From Treponema sp. (lineage in GTDB: Bacteria > Spirochaetota > Spirochaetia > Treponematales > Breznakiellaceae): DNA of 16,410 nt. Position 1 is the stretch's first letter. Each line of letters opens with the position of its first letter. The notes below the pieces were generated by a model. The model saw only the letters and a program-made list of their open reading frames with translations. It was not told where the DNA came from and did no database searches. This document shows positions 7,457 through 14,259 of the stretch, piece by piece. A program made the position numbers and the translations under genes. The stretch spans positions 1 through 16,410 of the forward strand of contig JAISYA010000036.1 of NCBI GenBank assembly GCA_031270205.1. Direction: 5' to 3'.

Positions 7457-7466
7457 ACACGCATCC

Positions 7467-8369
7467 TTATTGGGCGAGCGATGCCGCAAAGACCAGGGAC
7501 CAGTATTTTTCCTCTGCGGCAGCGCCCCGTGACACAAGGACAATGGGAACCTTCGCCCCCACAACAAGCCCCGCCATCATTGCTTTGGCGGCGCACATAA
7601 ATGTTTTTGCCACTAAATTGCCCGCCGTCATGTCCGGCATGAGCAAAATGTCCGCGTCTCCCGCCACCGGGCTTTCATACCCTTTGATCTTCGCCGATTC
7701 TTTATCGTACATAAGGTCGAAAGAAATCGGCCCTTCCACAACGCAGTCCCTGATAATTCCTTCGGCGTTTTGCTTTTTGAGCAAAGCCGCGTCCACGGTT
7801 GCCGGTATTTTGGGGTTCTCCACCTCGGCGGCGCAGAGGACGGCGGCCTTGGGGTTGGTGACGCCAAGAGCCGCAAACACGCTGACCGCGTTGCGCAAAA
7901 TCTGCCGCTTCTGTTCGGCGTTGGGGCTGATAACCATGCCGCCGTCGGTTAAAATCATCAGCTTGTGGTAACCGGGGATCTGGAACAAACCGGCGTGGGA
8001 CATGATTTCCCCGGTGAGCAAACCAAGCTCCTTGTTGACCACTTCCCGCAGCAAATCCGCGGTTTGCAGCCTGCCCTTCATCAGCACGTTTCCGTATCCC
8101 GACGCGGCAAGCTGCGCCGCCTTCTTTGCCGACTGGACATCGTCAGCGGTCTCAATAATTTCCGCGCCGCTTATGCCAAGCCCCCCGGCGTCGATAATCT
8201 CCCTGATTTTCGCGCCGTTGCCGATAAGGACCGGTTCAATCATCCCTTTGCCGCAGGCTTCATTAACTCCCTGCAATGTGTGCGCGTCGTGGGCCGCCGC
8301 CACCAGGACCCGTACAACGCCGCCCTTTTTCCGCGCGATTCGTTCAAGATCGGAAAACGAAGTAAGCAT
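7467..8369 (-). CDS. ptb: Phosphate butyryltransferase (phosphate acyltransferase)
   Basis: This 300-residue enzyme of the phosphate acetyl/butyryltransferase family exchanges CoA for phosphate on an acyl-CoA, giving the acyl-phosphate used by Buk. Typical segments include LMKGRLQTADLLREVVNK (about 97-114), MILTDGGMVISPN and DILLMPDMTAGNLVAKTF near the C terminus. The AAGGAG site at 8375-8380 overlaps an upstream GTG, so the ATG at 8369, five bases further on, is the likely start. It is followed by buk after 10 bp, the classic ptb-buk arrangement. Upstream, 358 bp of structured repeat separate it from iorB, and it is not obvious whether transcription passes through. Confidence 0.93.
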   Translation of the reverse strand: MLTSFSDLERIARKKGGVVRVLVAAAHDAHTLQGVNEACGKGMIEPVLIGNGAKIREIIDAGGLGISGAEIIETADDVQSAKKAAQLAASGYGNVLMKGRLQTADLLREVVNKELGLLTGEIMSHAGLFQIPGYHKLMILTDGGMVISPNAEQKRQILRNAVSVFAALGVTNPKAAVLCAAEVENPKIPATVDAALLKKQNAEGIIRDCVVEGPISFDLMYDKESAKIKGYESPVAGDADILLMPDMTAGNLVAKTFMCAAKAMMAGLVVGAKVPIVLVSRGAAAEEKYWSLVFAASLAQ

Positions 8370-8374
8370 ATCCA

Positions 8375-8380
8375 CTCCTT
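8375..8380 (-). promoter_or_regulatory. ptb ribosome binding site (decides start)
   Basis: AAGGAG on the minus strand overlaps the GTG at 8373-8375, which therefore cannot be the initiation codon. It sits five bases before ATG 8367-8369. Confidence 0.75.
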
Positions 8381-8425
8381 AAGAGACACCGTAATCCGCT
8401 CAGTAACCGGGGAACCGACCGGTTC

Positions 8426-8540
8426 CGCTCAGTAACCGCACGGCGTAAGCCGTGTAGCTGAGCAATGCGGCACAGCGTAGGCCCAGTGACCGCCCCTGTA
8501 TGCCACACACCGCGCGGCGGCTTTAGCCACCGTAGCGGCC
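8426..8540 (+). repeat. Repeat core, copy 1
   Basis: A 115-bp core. Outer stem GCTCAG (8427-8432) with CTGAGC (8458-8463); inner stem CACGGC (8439-8444) with GCCGTG (8449-8454) closing a GTAA loop. The distal hairpin has GGC-TTTA-GCC in its centre (about 8519-8528). Blocks shared with the inverted copies include CAGTAACCGCACGGCG and GTGACCGCCCCT. Confidence 0.8.
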
Positions 8541-8563
8541 GGTTCCTAAGCCTGGAACCGACC

Positions 8564-8676
8564 CGCTCAGCAAACGCACGCGCAAGCGTGTGGCTGAGCA
8601 ATGCGGCACAGCATAGGCCCAGTGGCCGCCACCGTATGCCAGAGACCGCGCGGCGGCTTTAGCTGCCGCAGCGGCC
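8564..8676 (+). repeat. Repeat core, copy 2
   Basis: A 113-bp core. Outer stem GCTCAG (8565-8570) with CTGAGC (8594-8599); inner stem CACGC (8577-8581) with GCGTG (8586-8590) closing a GCAA loop. Compared with copy 1, one base pair has been lost from both arms of the inner stem together, so pairing is kept. Confidence 0.8.
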
Positions 8677-8735
8677 GGTTCCTAACCGGGGAACCGACCG
8701 GTTCCTAACCGGGGAACCGACCGGTTCCTAAGCCT
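8677..8735. repeat. 23-bp palindromic tandem repeat at the 3' end of iorB
   Basis: Two identical 23-bp modules (8677-8699 and 8700-8722) and a partial third (8723-8735) follow each other, each with GGTTCC and GGAACC as inverted arms. The last partial module runs through the iorB stop codon (TAG, 8728-8730). Confidence 0.85.
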
Positions 8736-9303
8736 GCTGCCAACCGGCCTGAAACGCCTTGATGTTAAGTTCCTCAAATCCCTTTTTGACGTTTTTGCGG
8801 ATTCCTGCTTCCCAGTCAATGCCTTGAATGTTCATGGCCTTGACCAGCGCGCCCAGCAGTACAATGTTCATCACTCTGGAATTGCCCAGCTCTTTGGCGA
8901 TGTCCGCTGCCTTGAACACGAGAACATCGGCTTTTTCACGGAGGCTCTCTACAATGGCTTCGGGATACGCCGCTTTTCCCATGAGAATGGGCGCGGAGGG
9001 TATCTCAAAGTCATTAATGACGATTTTGCCGCCTTTTTTGAGATACTCAACCCAGCGCAGGGCTTCCATCTTTTCAAACGCGACAATAAGATCCGCGGCG
9101 CCAAGCCCGATGATGGGGCTGTATACCTTGCCGCCGTAGCGGATTTGGGTGCTTACATTGCCTCCGCGCTGGCTCATGCCGTGTACTTCCGACATTTTGA
9201 CATCATAACCGGCTTCCACCAGGGCTTCCGAGAGGATTTTACTGGCAAGGATCGTACCCTGGCCGCCGACGCCTACCAACAGAATGTTTTTGACTTCGCT
9301 CAT
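8728..9303 (-). CDS. iorB: Indolepyruvate ferredoxin oxidoreductase, beta subunit
   Basis: This 191-residue protein is the small (gamma-type POR domain) subunit of the IorAB complex, the normal length for the family. The N-terminal glycine motif NILLVGVGGQGTILASK (about 6-22) and EVHGMSQRGGNVSTQIRYG (about 39-57) are diagnostic. With IorA it oxidatively decarboxylates indolepyruvate and other aryl-pyruvates to acyl-CoA, reducing ferredoxin. The start ATG follows the iorA stop codon with no gap, and AGGAGG (9312-9317) inside the end of iorA precedes it, so the two are translated in tandem. The stop codon and the last codons before it lie in sequence shared with the adjacent 23-bp repeat, so the C terminus may have been reshaped by the repeat. 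Confidence 0.93.
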   Translation of the reverse strand: MSEVKNILLVGVGGQGTILASKILSEALVEAGYDVKMSEVHGMSQRGGNVSTQIRYGGKVYSPIIGLGAADLIVAFEKMEALRWVEYLKKGGKIVINDFEIPSAPILMGKAAYPEAIVESLREKADVLVFKAADIAKELGNSRVMNIVLLGALVKAMNIQGIDWEAGIRKNVKKGFEELNIKAFQAGWQQA

Positions 9304-11079
9304 TTAGCGTACCTCCTCAACAATGGAGTCAAAGGGGCAGACCTGTTTGCAGACCGTACAGCCCGTACAGGCCGTCTCATCAATGACAATGTCGCCGGCG
9401 CCGCTGATTGCCGGACAACCGGTGCGGACGCAGGACTTACACTTTTTGCAGGTCTCCTGAACAATCCGGCATTTTTTCCCGAACATATCAAATTCATCCT
9501 TGTCCTGCTGGCTGAACCGCTTGAGGATGCACGGCCAGCGGGTGATAATGACCGTAGGTTCGTTTTTGGCGAGGGCGTCGTCCAGCGCCCGGCTTACCTC
9601 GTCCAGGCGCAGGGGATTGACGGTATAAATATTCTCTTCCTTCATGCCGATAGCCAGACAGAGTTTTTTTATGTCCACCTGCACCGTTGATTCCCCCATA
9701 AGGGTAAAGCCGCTGCCGGGATTTTCCTGGTGGCCGGTCATGCCGGTGATGCGGTTGTCCAAAATCACCGATACGCTGCAGCCTTTGTTATACACTACGT
9801 CAATAAGGCTGTTGACGCCGGTGTGGAAAAAAGTGGAGTCGCCGATGAGCGCCACCACTTTTTCTTTCGCGCCGGTAAAGCGGAGCGCCTGCGCCGCGCC
9901 GTGCCCCGCGCTGATGCTGCCTCCCATACAAAAGCAGGTATCCATGGCGGAAAGGGGCGGCGCGCTGCCCAGGGTATAGCAGCCGATGTCGCCGGTTATA
10001 ACGAGGTCCTTTTTCTTGCTGAGGGCATAGAAAAAGCCCCGGTGCGGACAGCCGGCGCAGAGTACCGGAGGCCTGTCCACGGCTTTCTTTTCAACCGTGA
10101 GATGTTCGTTTTCTTTTCCGAATACGGCTCTGCGCACAATATCCGCGTTGAGTTCGCCGAAAGCGGGAATAAGGGACTTTCCTTCACAGGCAACGCCCAT
10201 GCGCTGTACATGGCGTTCAATATAGGGGTCCATCTCCTCCACGATATACAGTTTGTCCACTTTGGACGCGAACTCGCGGACAAGATCCCGGGGCATGGGG
10301 AAGGTCAAACCCAGTTTTAATATTGAGGCGTCTTCGCCGAAAGTTTCCCTGGCGTATTGATACGCGACGCCCGATGTGATGACCCCCACGGCTTTTCCGC
10401 GGTATTCCGCCCGGTTAACTTCGGCCTTGTTGGAATACGCTTCCATGGCCGCAAGGCGCTCTTCCAGACGGGCCCGCATCACCCTGGCGTTGGCCGGCGT
10501 CGCCACGTACTTGGCGATATTCTTGGCATACGGCACAGGCGGCGTTTCTTTGCGGTCTTCCAGCGTAACAATACCCTTACTGTGACAGACCCGGGTGGTC
10601 ATGTGCAGCAGAACCGGCGTGTTAAACCGCTCGGACAGTTCAAAACCCAGCTTCAAAAAGTCTTTCGCCTCCTGGCTGTCGGAGGGGTTAAGCATCAGCA
10701 CACGCGCCGCTTCCGCGTAATTTCGGTTGTCCTGCTCGTTTTGGGAACTATGCATACCGGGATCGTCCGCGGATACCAGGACCAGGCCGCCGGTAACGCC
10801 CGTATACGCAAAAGTAAAAAGCGGATCCGCGGCAACGTTGACGCCCACATGCTTCATCGCCGCCATGGCCCGCACGCCCGCCACGGACGCGCCGATAGCC
10901 GCTTCCAGGGCCACTTTTTCATTGGGCGCCCACTCACAATACAATACATCCCTGTATTGCGTCAAATTCTCCAGGATTTCGGTGCTTGGGGTGCCGGGAT
11001 AGGCGGAAGCAAAAATCAACCCCGCTTCATAGGCGCCCCTGGCAATCGCCTCATTGCCGGACATTAGTTCACGCATCAT
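9304..11079 (-). CDS. iorA: Indolepyruvate ferredoxin oxidoreductase, alpha subunit
   Basis: This 591-residue TPP enzyme is the large subunit of IorAB. The N-terminal half has the pyrimidine-binding POR domain (GNEAIARGAYEAG at 8-20, AYPGTPSTEI at about 25-34). The central part has CAGCPHRG, GDIGCYTLG and the TPP/Mg region GDSTFFHTG...ILDNRITGMTGHQ. The C terminus is a two-cluster ferredoxin domain with Cys at about 544, 547, 550, 555 and 571, 574, 577, 581, each set followed by Pro. It converts 2-oxoacids from aromatic amino acids plus CoA to acyl-CoA, CO2 and reduced ferredoxin. ATG 11077-11079 follows GAGGAGAG; a second ATG follows at once, and the first has better spacing. Pyruvate and 2-oxoglutarate oxidoreductases have other architectures, so the assignment is firm, but the exact substrate is not. 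Confidence 0.94.
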   Translation of the reverse strand: MMRELMSGNEAIARGAYEAGLIFASAYPGTPSTEILENLTQYRDVLYCEWAPNEKVALEAAIGASVAGVRAMAAMKHVGVNVAADPLFTFAYTGVTGGLVLVSADDPGMHSSQNEQDNRNYAEAARVLMLNPSDSQEAKDFLKLGFELSERFNTPVLLHMTTRVCHSKGIVTLEDRKETPPVPYAKNIAKYVATPANARVMRARLEERLAAMEAYSNKAEVNRAEYRGKAVGVITSGVAYQYARETFGEDASILKLGLTFPMPRDLVREFASKVDKLYIVEEMDPYIERHVQRMGVACEGKSLIPAFGELNADIVRRAVFGKENEHLTVEKKAVDRPPVLCAGCPHRGFFYALSKKKDLVITGDIGCYTLGSAPPLSAMDTCFCMGGSISAGHGAAQALRFTGAKEKVVALIGDSTFFHTGVNSLIDVVYNKGCSVSVILDNRITGMTGHQENPGSGFTLMGESTVQVDIKKLCLAIGMKEENIYTVNPLRLDEVSRALDDALAKNEPTVIITRWPCILKRFSQQDKDEFDMFGKKCRIVQETCKKCKSCVRTGCPAISGAGDIVIDETACTGCTVCKQVCPFDSIVEEVR

Positions 11080-11151
11080 GTTTTTCTCTCTCCTCTAAAA
11101 TGGTGAAAACGATATGGATAAACCTCCCCTTTTGCTTATGGCGTCATAGTT

Positions 11152-11180
11152 ATGATAAACCACCTTTTCCGGGAACGCAA
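11152..11180 (-). promoter_or_regulatory. Candidate sigma70-type promoter for iorA
   Basis: On the minus strand TTGCGT (11175-11180) and TATCAT (11152-11157) are separated by 17 bases, with the -10 five-sixths consensus and the -35 only half. It lies 73 bases upstream of the iorA start and would drive the whole catabolic block. The evidence is sequence likeness alone. Confidence 0.35.
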
Positions 11181-11206
11181 GCGCTCTTTTTATTCGCAAG
11201 CCTGGT

Positions 11207-12058
11207 TTAATCGCTATCGGGTTTAACTATCCCGCCGCTTGCCCCGCGGAGGCTCATTCGTTCCCCATAAAACCGCTCCACCACCTCCGTCATGGATCGG
11301 GGCAGGCGGTTAAAGGCAAAGTCGCGCATATCCCGCGGGATAGCGTCTGTGCCGTAAAAGGCTTCGGCGACGCCGCCCGCGATACAGGCGAGGGTGTCGG
11401 TGTCGCCGCCCAGGGAAATCGAAAGCCGCATACAGTGGGGAAAGTCCCGGCTTTCCAGAAACGCCGTAATCGCTTCGGGGACCGTACCTTGACAGCTTTC
11501 GTTGAATTGGTAGCCGGGGCGAATTTCGGCGGCCGTCCGGTGTAGTGTATAGCCGTCGTCTTCCCGGCCCGGTTGGGAAAAGCGCTCTACGATGAATTCC
11601 CGGATTGCCTCTTTTGACGCGCCGGTACGGGCCAGGAAAATTGCCGCCGCCGTTGCCTGCGCGCCTTTTATGCCTTCCGGGTGGTTGTGGGTTATTTCCG
11701 CGGAACGTTTTGCCTGTTCCAGGGTTTCTTCTATGGTGTCAAAGGCCCAGCCCACCGGGCTTACCCGCATGGCGGAACCGTTGCCCCAACTGTTGTAGGG
11801 GCGCGGATCATCGCTGCATATCCATCTTGCAAAGGAATCGCCGTATCCCGCCCGCGGAAAGCGCCGCGCCCAGCCGTGTACCGCGGCCTGGTAATCCCCG
11901 CCGCTTAAAATCGCGTCCGCGACCGCAACGGTCAGCACCGTATCGTCGGTATAATAGCAATCGGGATTGAGCAGATCGATCTTTTCCGGTTCGTCGGTTT
12001 TGAGATTGTGGAATTCATAAATCGATCCCAAAATGTCGCCAAGAATTGCTCCGTACAT
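11207..12058 (-). CDS. ADP-ribosylglycohydrolase family protein (DraG/ARH-like)
   Basis: A 283-residue member of the ADP-ribosylglycohydrolase family, soluble and single-domain. The paired metal-binding motifs are present: YTDDT (36-40) near the N terminus and GGDTDT (217-222) near the C terminus, along with the opening GAILGDILGSIYEF (3-16) typical of the fold. Members remove ADP-ribose from proteins, nucleic acids or small molecules. DraG acts on Arg-ADP-ribosylated nitrogenase reductase, but no draT or nif structural gene is in view, so the target is unknown. GGAGG (12064-12068) five bases before ATG 12058 sets the start. It sits 128 bp upstream of iorA, in the same direction, and may be read from its own promoter. 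Confidence 0.88.
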   Translation of the reverse strand: MYGAILGDILGSIYEFHNLKTDEPEKIDLLNPDCYYTDDTVLTVAVADAILSGGDYQAAVHGWARRFPRAGYGDSFARWICSDDPRPYNSWGNGSAMRVSPVGWAFDTIEETLEQAKRSAEITHNHPEGIKGAQATAAAIFLARTGASKEAIREFIVERFSQPGREDDGYTLHRTAAEIRPGYQFNESCQGTVPEAITAFLESRDFPHCMRLSISLGGDTDTLACIAGGVAEAFYGTDAIPRDMRDFAFNRLPRSMTEVVERFYGERMSLRGASGGIVKPDSD

Positions 12059-12110
12059 ATATGCCTCCGGTTTCTTTCACTTTTTTGCCACAAACTTTTG
12101 TATACAAGCC

Positions 12111-12132
12111 CGTTCCAGTTTGAAACAGCCTC
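12111..12132 (-). repeat. Copy of the gdh-leader/MITE end motif in the ADP-ribosylglycohydrolase leader
   Basis: Minus-strand GAGGCTGTTTCAAACTGGAA (from 12132) closely matches GAGGCTCTTTCAAAACTGAA in the gdh leader (from 3620), with one substitution, one single-base gap and a further difference near the end. No second inverted arm is visible nearby, so it would be a solo end or a shared site. Confidence 0.5.
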
Positions 12133-12134
12133 AT

Positions 12135-12140
12135 ATTATA
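12135..12140 (-). promoter_or_regulatory. Possible -10 box upstream of the ADP-ribosylglycohydrolase gene
   Basis: A perfect TATAAT on the minus strand, 77 bases before ATG 12058, is set in an A+T-rich stretch. No good -35 hexamer lies 16-18 bases upstream, so the call is weak. The rest of the 197-bp gap (12059-12255) shows no gene and no clear terminator for the gene ending at 12256. Confidence 0.25.
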
Positions 12141-12255
12141 ATTACTTCTTCCCTATTCTGCCTATCACTAAACGTCCCAAGAGGGGCATCGGCGTTTACT
12201 TTCAATCTGAGAATTGTTGAGGGCAACAGGGAAGTAACGCCCTTCCGGCGTCCCA

Positions 12256-13941
12256 TTACCGCGCGATGGTCTCGGCGATTTCAATACAGTAATCCCCGAG
12301 CCGTTCGATGCGGCGGACCATGTCGATAAAGAGCAGTTCCGTTTTTACGTCCTTGCCGGCCTCGATTCGTTTGCGGCCAAGTTTGCGGAGTTTATCACGG
12401 GATTTGTCGATGCCGGCTTCCAGTTCCCGGGCGTAGGCGATCTGTTCCTTTGAAACCTTGCGGCCCAGGTGTTCCTGTACCACGGCGAGAAAATCTTCCA
12501 CCTGGTTTACATAGGGGACGAGCGCGTCCATTTCTTTTTCCTTAAACAGTTGATTTTTCCGCACGCTCCGTTCCAGGAGGAGGCTGATGGCGTAGCTCTC
12601 GTCGGTCATGTCCTCAATGATGGAGATGACCCGCAGCAATTGGGAAACCCGGCGCTCGGAATGGAAATTGAGCTGCTCACGGGTGCACTCCATAAGAAAA
12701 TAACTGAGCGCTTCCCGCATTTCGTCGGCGTATGCTTCCTTTTGTTTCAATTCCTCCGTAAGGGCGGCGACGGCGCTTTCCTTATCCCCGGTTTCCCGCA
12801 GGGTCCGCAGCACGCCGCTGAACCGGGCGTACATTGAAGAGGAAAGGCCCGCCATATCGCGTATCTCTTTTTCCGCCCGCAGGATATTAAGCTCCGGCGT
12901 GTCGTGGATTGCGCCTGAATAGTACACCAGCCGGTAATGTTCGGGAGCGGCCTTTTCGGTTTTGTCTTCCTTGATAATAAACGAAACCAGCGCGGCAAAA
13001 GGTTTGACAAAGGGCAAAAAGAGGAGGGTATTCACCATATTAAAAACCGTGTGGAGCATTGCAAGGTGCGTCGGGATTATGGGGTCATGGATGAGGCCGG
13101 GGACGATGGTTCCGGGCGTTACCAGGGCGACCAGGGCCAGCAGGGGTTTAAGGAGGGGCAAAGCCCAGCAGGTGCCGGCCACGTTAAAAAGCACATGGAC
13201 CAGGGCGGTGCGTTTGGCGGTGGTTTTGGTCCCAATGGCGGCCAGGGCCGCGTCAATGGTGGTACCGATGTTGGCGCCGAGGATCATGGCGGCGGCCATC
13301 TCGTAACTGACCACGCCGTTAAAGGCCATGGTCAGCATGATGGCGGTGGACGCGCTGGATGAATGGATGAGCAGGGTAAACACCAGCCCCGCGCCCGCGC
13401 CGATCAGGGAAGATAAAAAGCCCGGATTGGATACCGCCTCAAAGACGCCGAAACTGTCTCCCACGGCGGGCATGGATTTGGTCAGAAAATCAAGACCCAA
13501 AAAAAGCAGGCCGAAACCCAGTATCGCCTCGCCCAGATCCTGGTGTTTCCACTTTAGAATGCGGAAAACAAACCCTACGCCCACCGCGGGCAGGGCCATC
13601 TCTGAAAGTTTGAGGGAGAATCCCACCAACGACACGATCCAGGCGGTGACCGTAGTGCCGATATTCGCCCCCATGATCACCCCGATGGACTGGGTAAGGG
13701 TGAGCAGGCCGGCGTTCACAAAGGACACCACCATTACCGTGGTCGCCGACGATGACTGGATAATGGCGGTAATCGCAAAGCCGGTGATTATTGCCATAAA
13801 CCGGTTGCCGGTCATGAAGTTAAGCACCCGCTTCAACCGTTCCCCGGCGGCCTGCTGGATGCCGTCGCTCATCACCTTCATCCCGTAGAGAAAGAGACCG
13901 AGACTGCCAATTATCCGGAACAATACCGCAACAATCGCCAT
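12256..13941 (-). CDS. Na/Pi cotransporter family protein with C-terminal PhoU-like domain
   Basis: This 561-residue protein has two PF02690-type membrane repeats followed by a cytoplasmic helical PhoU-like domain (about 345-561). The repeats carry QSSSATT (62-68) and HSSSAST (193-199), each followed by a GANIGTT motif (91-97 and 222-228), the inverted-repeat architecture of NptA/SLC34-type sodium-phosphate symporters. N-terminal GLFLYGMKVMSDG (15-27) is a standard family opening and supports the ATG at 13941. The ribosome site is weak (AAGG about 15 bases upstream). It probably moves phosphate with Na+; the PhoU-like tail suggests regulation by phosphate state. It is transcribed away from the nifU-like gene and has no visible link with the amino-acid genes. 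Confidence 0.9.
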   Translation of the reverse strand: MAIVAVLFRIIGSLGLFLYGMKVMSDGIQQAAGERLKRVLNFMTGNRFMAIITGFAITAIIQSSSATTVMVVSFVNAGLLTLTQSIGVIMGANIGTTVTAWIVSLVGFSLKLSEMALPAVGVGFVFRILKWKHQDLGEAILGFGLLFLGLDFLTKSMPAVGDSFGVFEAVSNPGFLSSLIGAGAGLVFTLLIHSSSASTAIMLTMAFNGVVSYEMAAAMILGANIGTTIDAALAAIGTKTTAKRTALVHVLFNVAGTCWALPLLKPLLALVALVTPGTIVPGLIHDPIIPTHLAMLHTVFNMVNTLLFLPFVKPFAALVSFIIKEDKTEKAAPEHYRLVYYSGAIHDTPELNILRAEKEIRDMAGLSSSMYARFSGVLRTLRETGDKESAVAALTEELKQKEAYADEMREALSYFLMECTREQLNFHSERRVSQLLRVISIIEDMTDESYAISLLLERSVRKNQLFKEKEMDALVPYVNQVEDFLAVVQEHLGRKVSKEQIAYARELEAGIDKSRDKLRKLGRKRIEAGKDVKTELLFIDMVRRIERLGDYCIEIAETIAR

Positions 13942-14107
13942 ACTTAAAATATTACCTTATCTCAAATAAATTAAAAAGATGGGCTGCGATTGTTTTTTCG
14001 GTGCAAATTTGAGGAAACCGTGGTATAGCAGGGCAACGTTGGTACCGGCTATGTGGCGCCTAATGTGTTTAACTGTGAGAAGGTCGCTTAACGGTGTCTA
14101 CCTAACG

Positions 14108-14134
14108 GGGTAAAGTCCAGCCGGGGGTTTACCC
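14108..14134. repeat. 7-bp inverted repeat upstream of the nifU-like gene
   Basis: GGGTAAA and TTTACCC are perfect arms 13 bases apart, about 80 bases upstream of the -35 box of the + strand gene. It may be an operator or just part of a decayed mobile element. Confidence 0.4.
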
Positions 14135-14213
14135 ATTTCAATTATGCCGACTGTACCGGACTTTCGAATCAAAAAAAGCAAACACCGGCGCCCTGTGCGT
14201 CCGTACCATGTCA

Positions 14214-14242
14214 TTGCCATTCTTTCGCTTTATCGTTATATT
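14214..14242 (+). promoter_or_regulatory. Sigma70-type promoter for the nifU-like gene
   Basis: TTGCCA (14214-14219), a 17-base spacer and TATATT (14237-14242) match the consensus at five of six positions in both boxes. The start of transcription would fall near 14249, on the ribosome binding site AGGAG (14249-14253), which would leave an extremely short leader before ATG 14260. Confidence 0.6.
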
Positions 14243-14259
14243 GGTACCAGGAGTAAAAT

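Larger units (their letters stand above)
8397..8735 (+). repeat. Modular structured repeat block between iorB and ptb
   Basis: Two tandem core units, 8426-8540 and 8564-8676, are alignable along their whole length, with a period of 138 bp. Cores are joined and flanked by a 23-bp module of the form GGTTCC...GGAACCGACC at 8541-8563, 8677-8699 and 8700-8722, with partial modules at about 8404-8425 and 8723-8735. Each core begins with a GCTCAG...CTGAGC hairpin and ends with a GGC-TTTA-GCC hairpin. The same core occurs in inverted orientation at 16224-16410. No credible ORF is present, although short open frames exist on both strands. The strand given is the orientation in which the hairpin loops read GTAA and GCAA. 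I do not recognise this family. Confidence 0.85.
13942..14259. other. 318-bp divergent intergenic region
   Basis: No ORF or RNA gene could be supported here. The region separates two divergent genes. It holds a good promoter for the + strand gene (14214-14242), an inverted repeat GGGTAAA (14108-14114) / TTTACCC (14128-14134), and an IS-end-like stretch around 14092-14119. No convincing promoter was found for the minus-strand transporter gene. Confidence 0.5.

Noticed and set aside
8344..8662. Open frames on both strands within the repeat block at 8.4-8.7 kb
   Set aside because: Their translations are Arg/Pro/Ser-rich, have no ribosome site and are not kept in frame between repeat copies, so coding is unlikely.
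8397..8735. CRISPR array
   Set aside because: The units are over 110 bp, the linkers are themselves repeated and not unique spacers, and no cas gene is present.
8824..9690. 288-codon + strand open frame opposite iorB/iorA
   Set aside because: It crosses the boundary of two well-supported genes on the other strand and has no family features.
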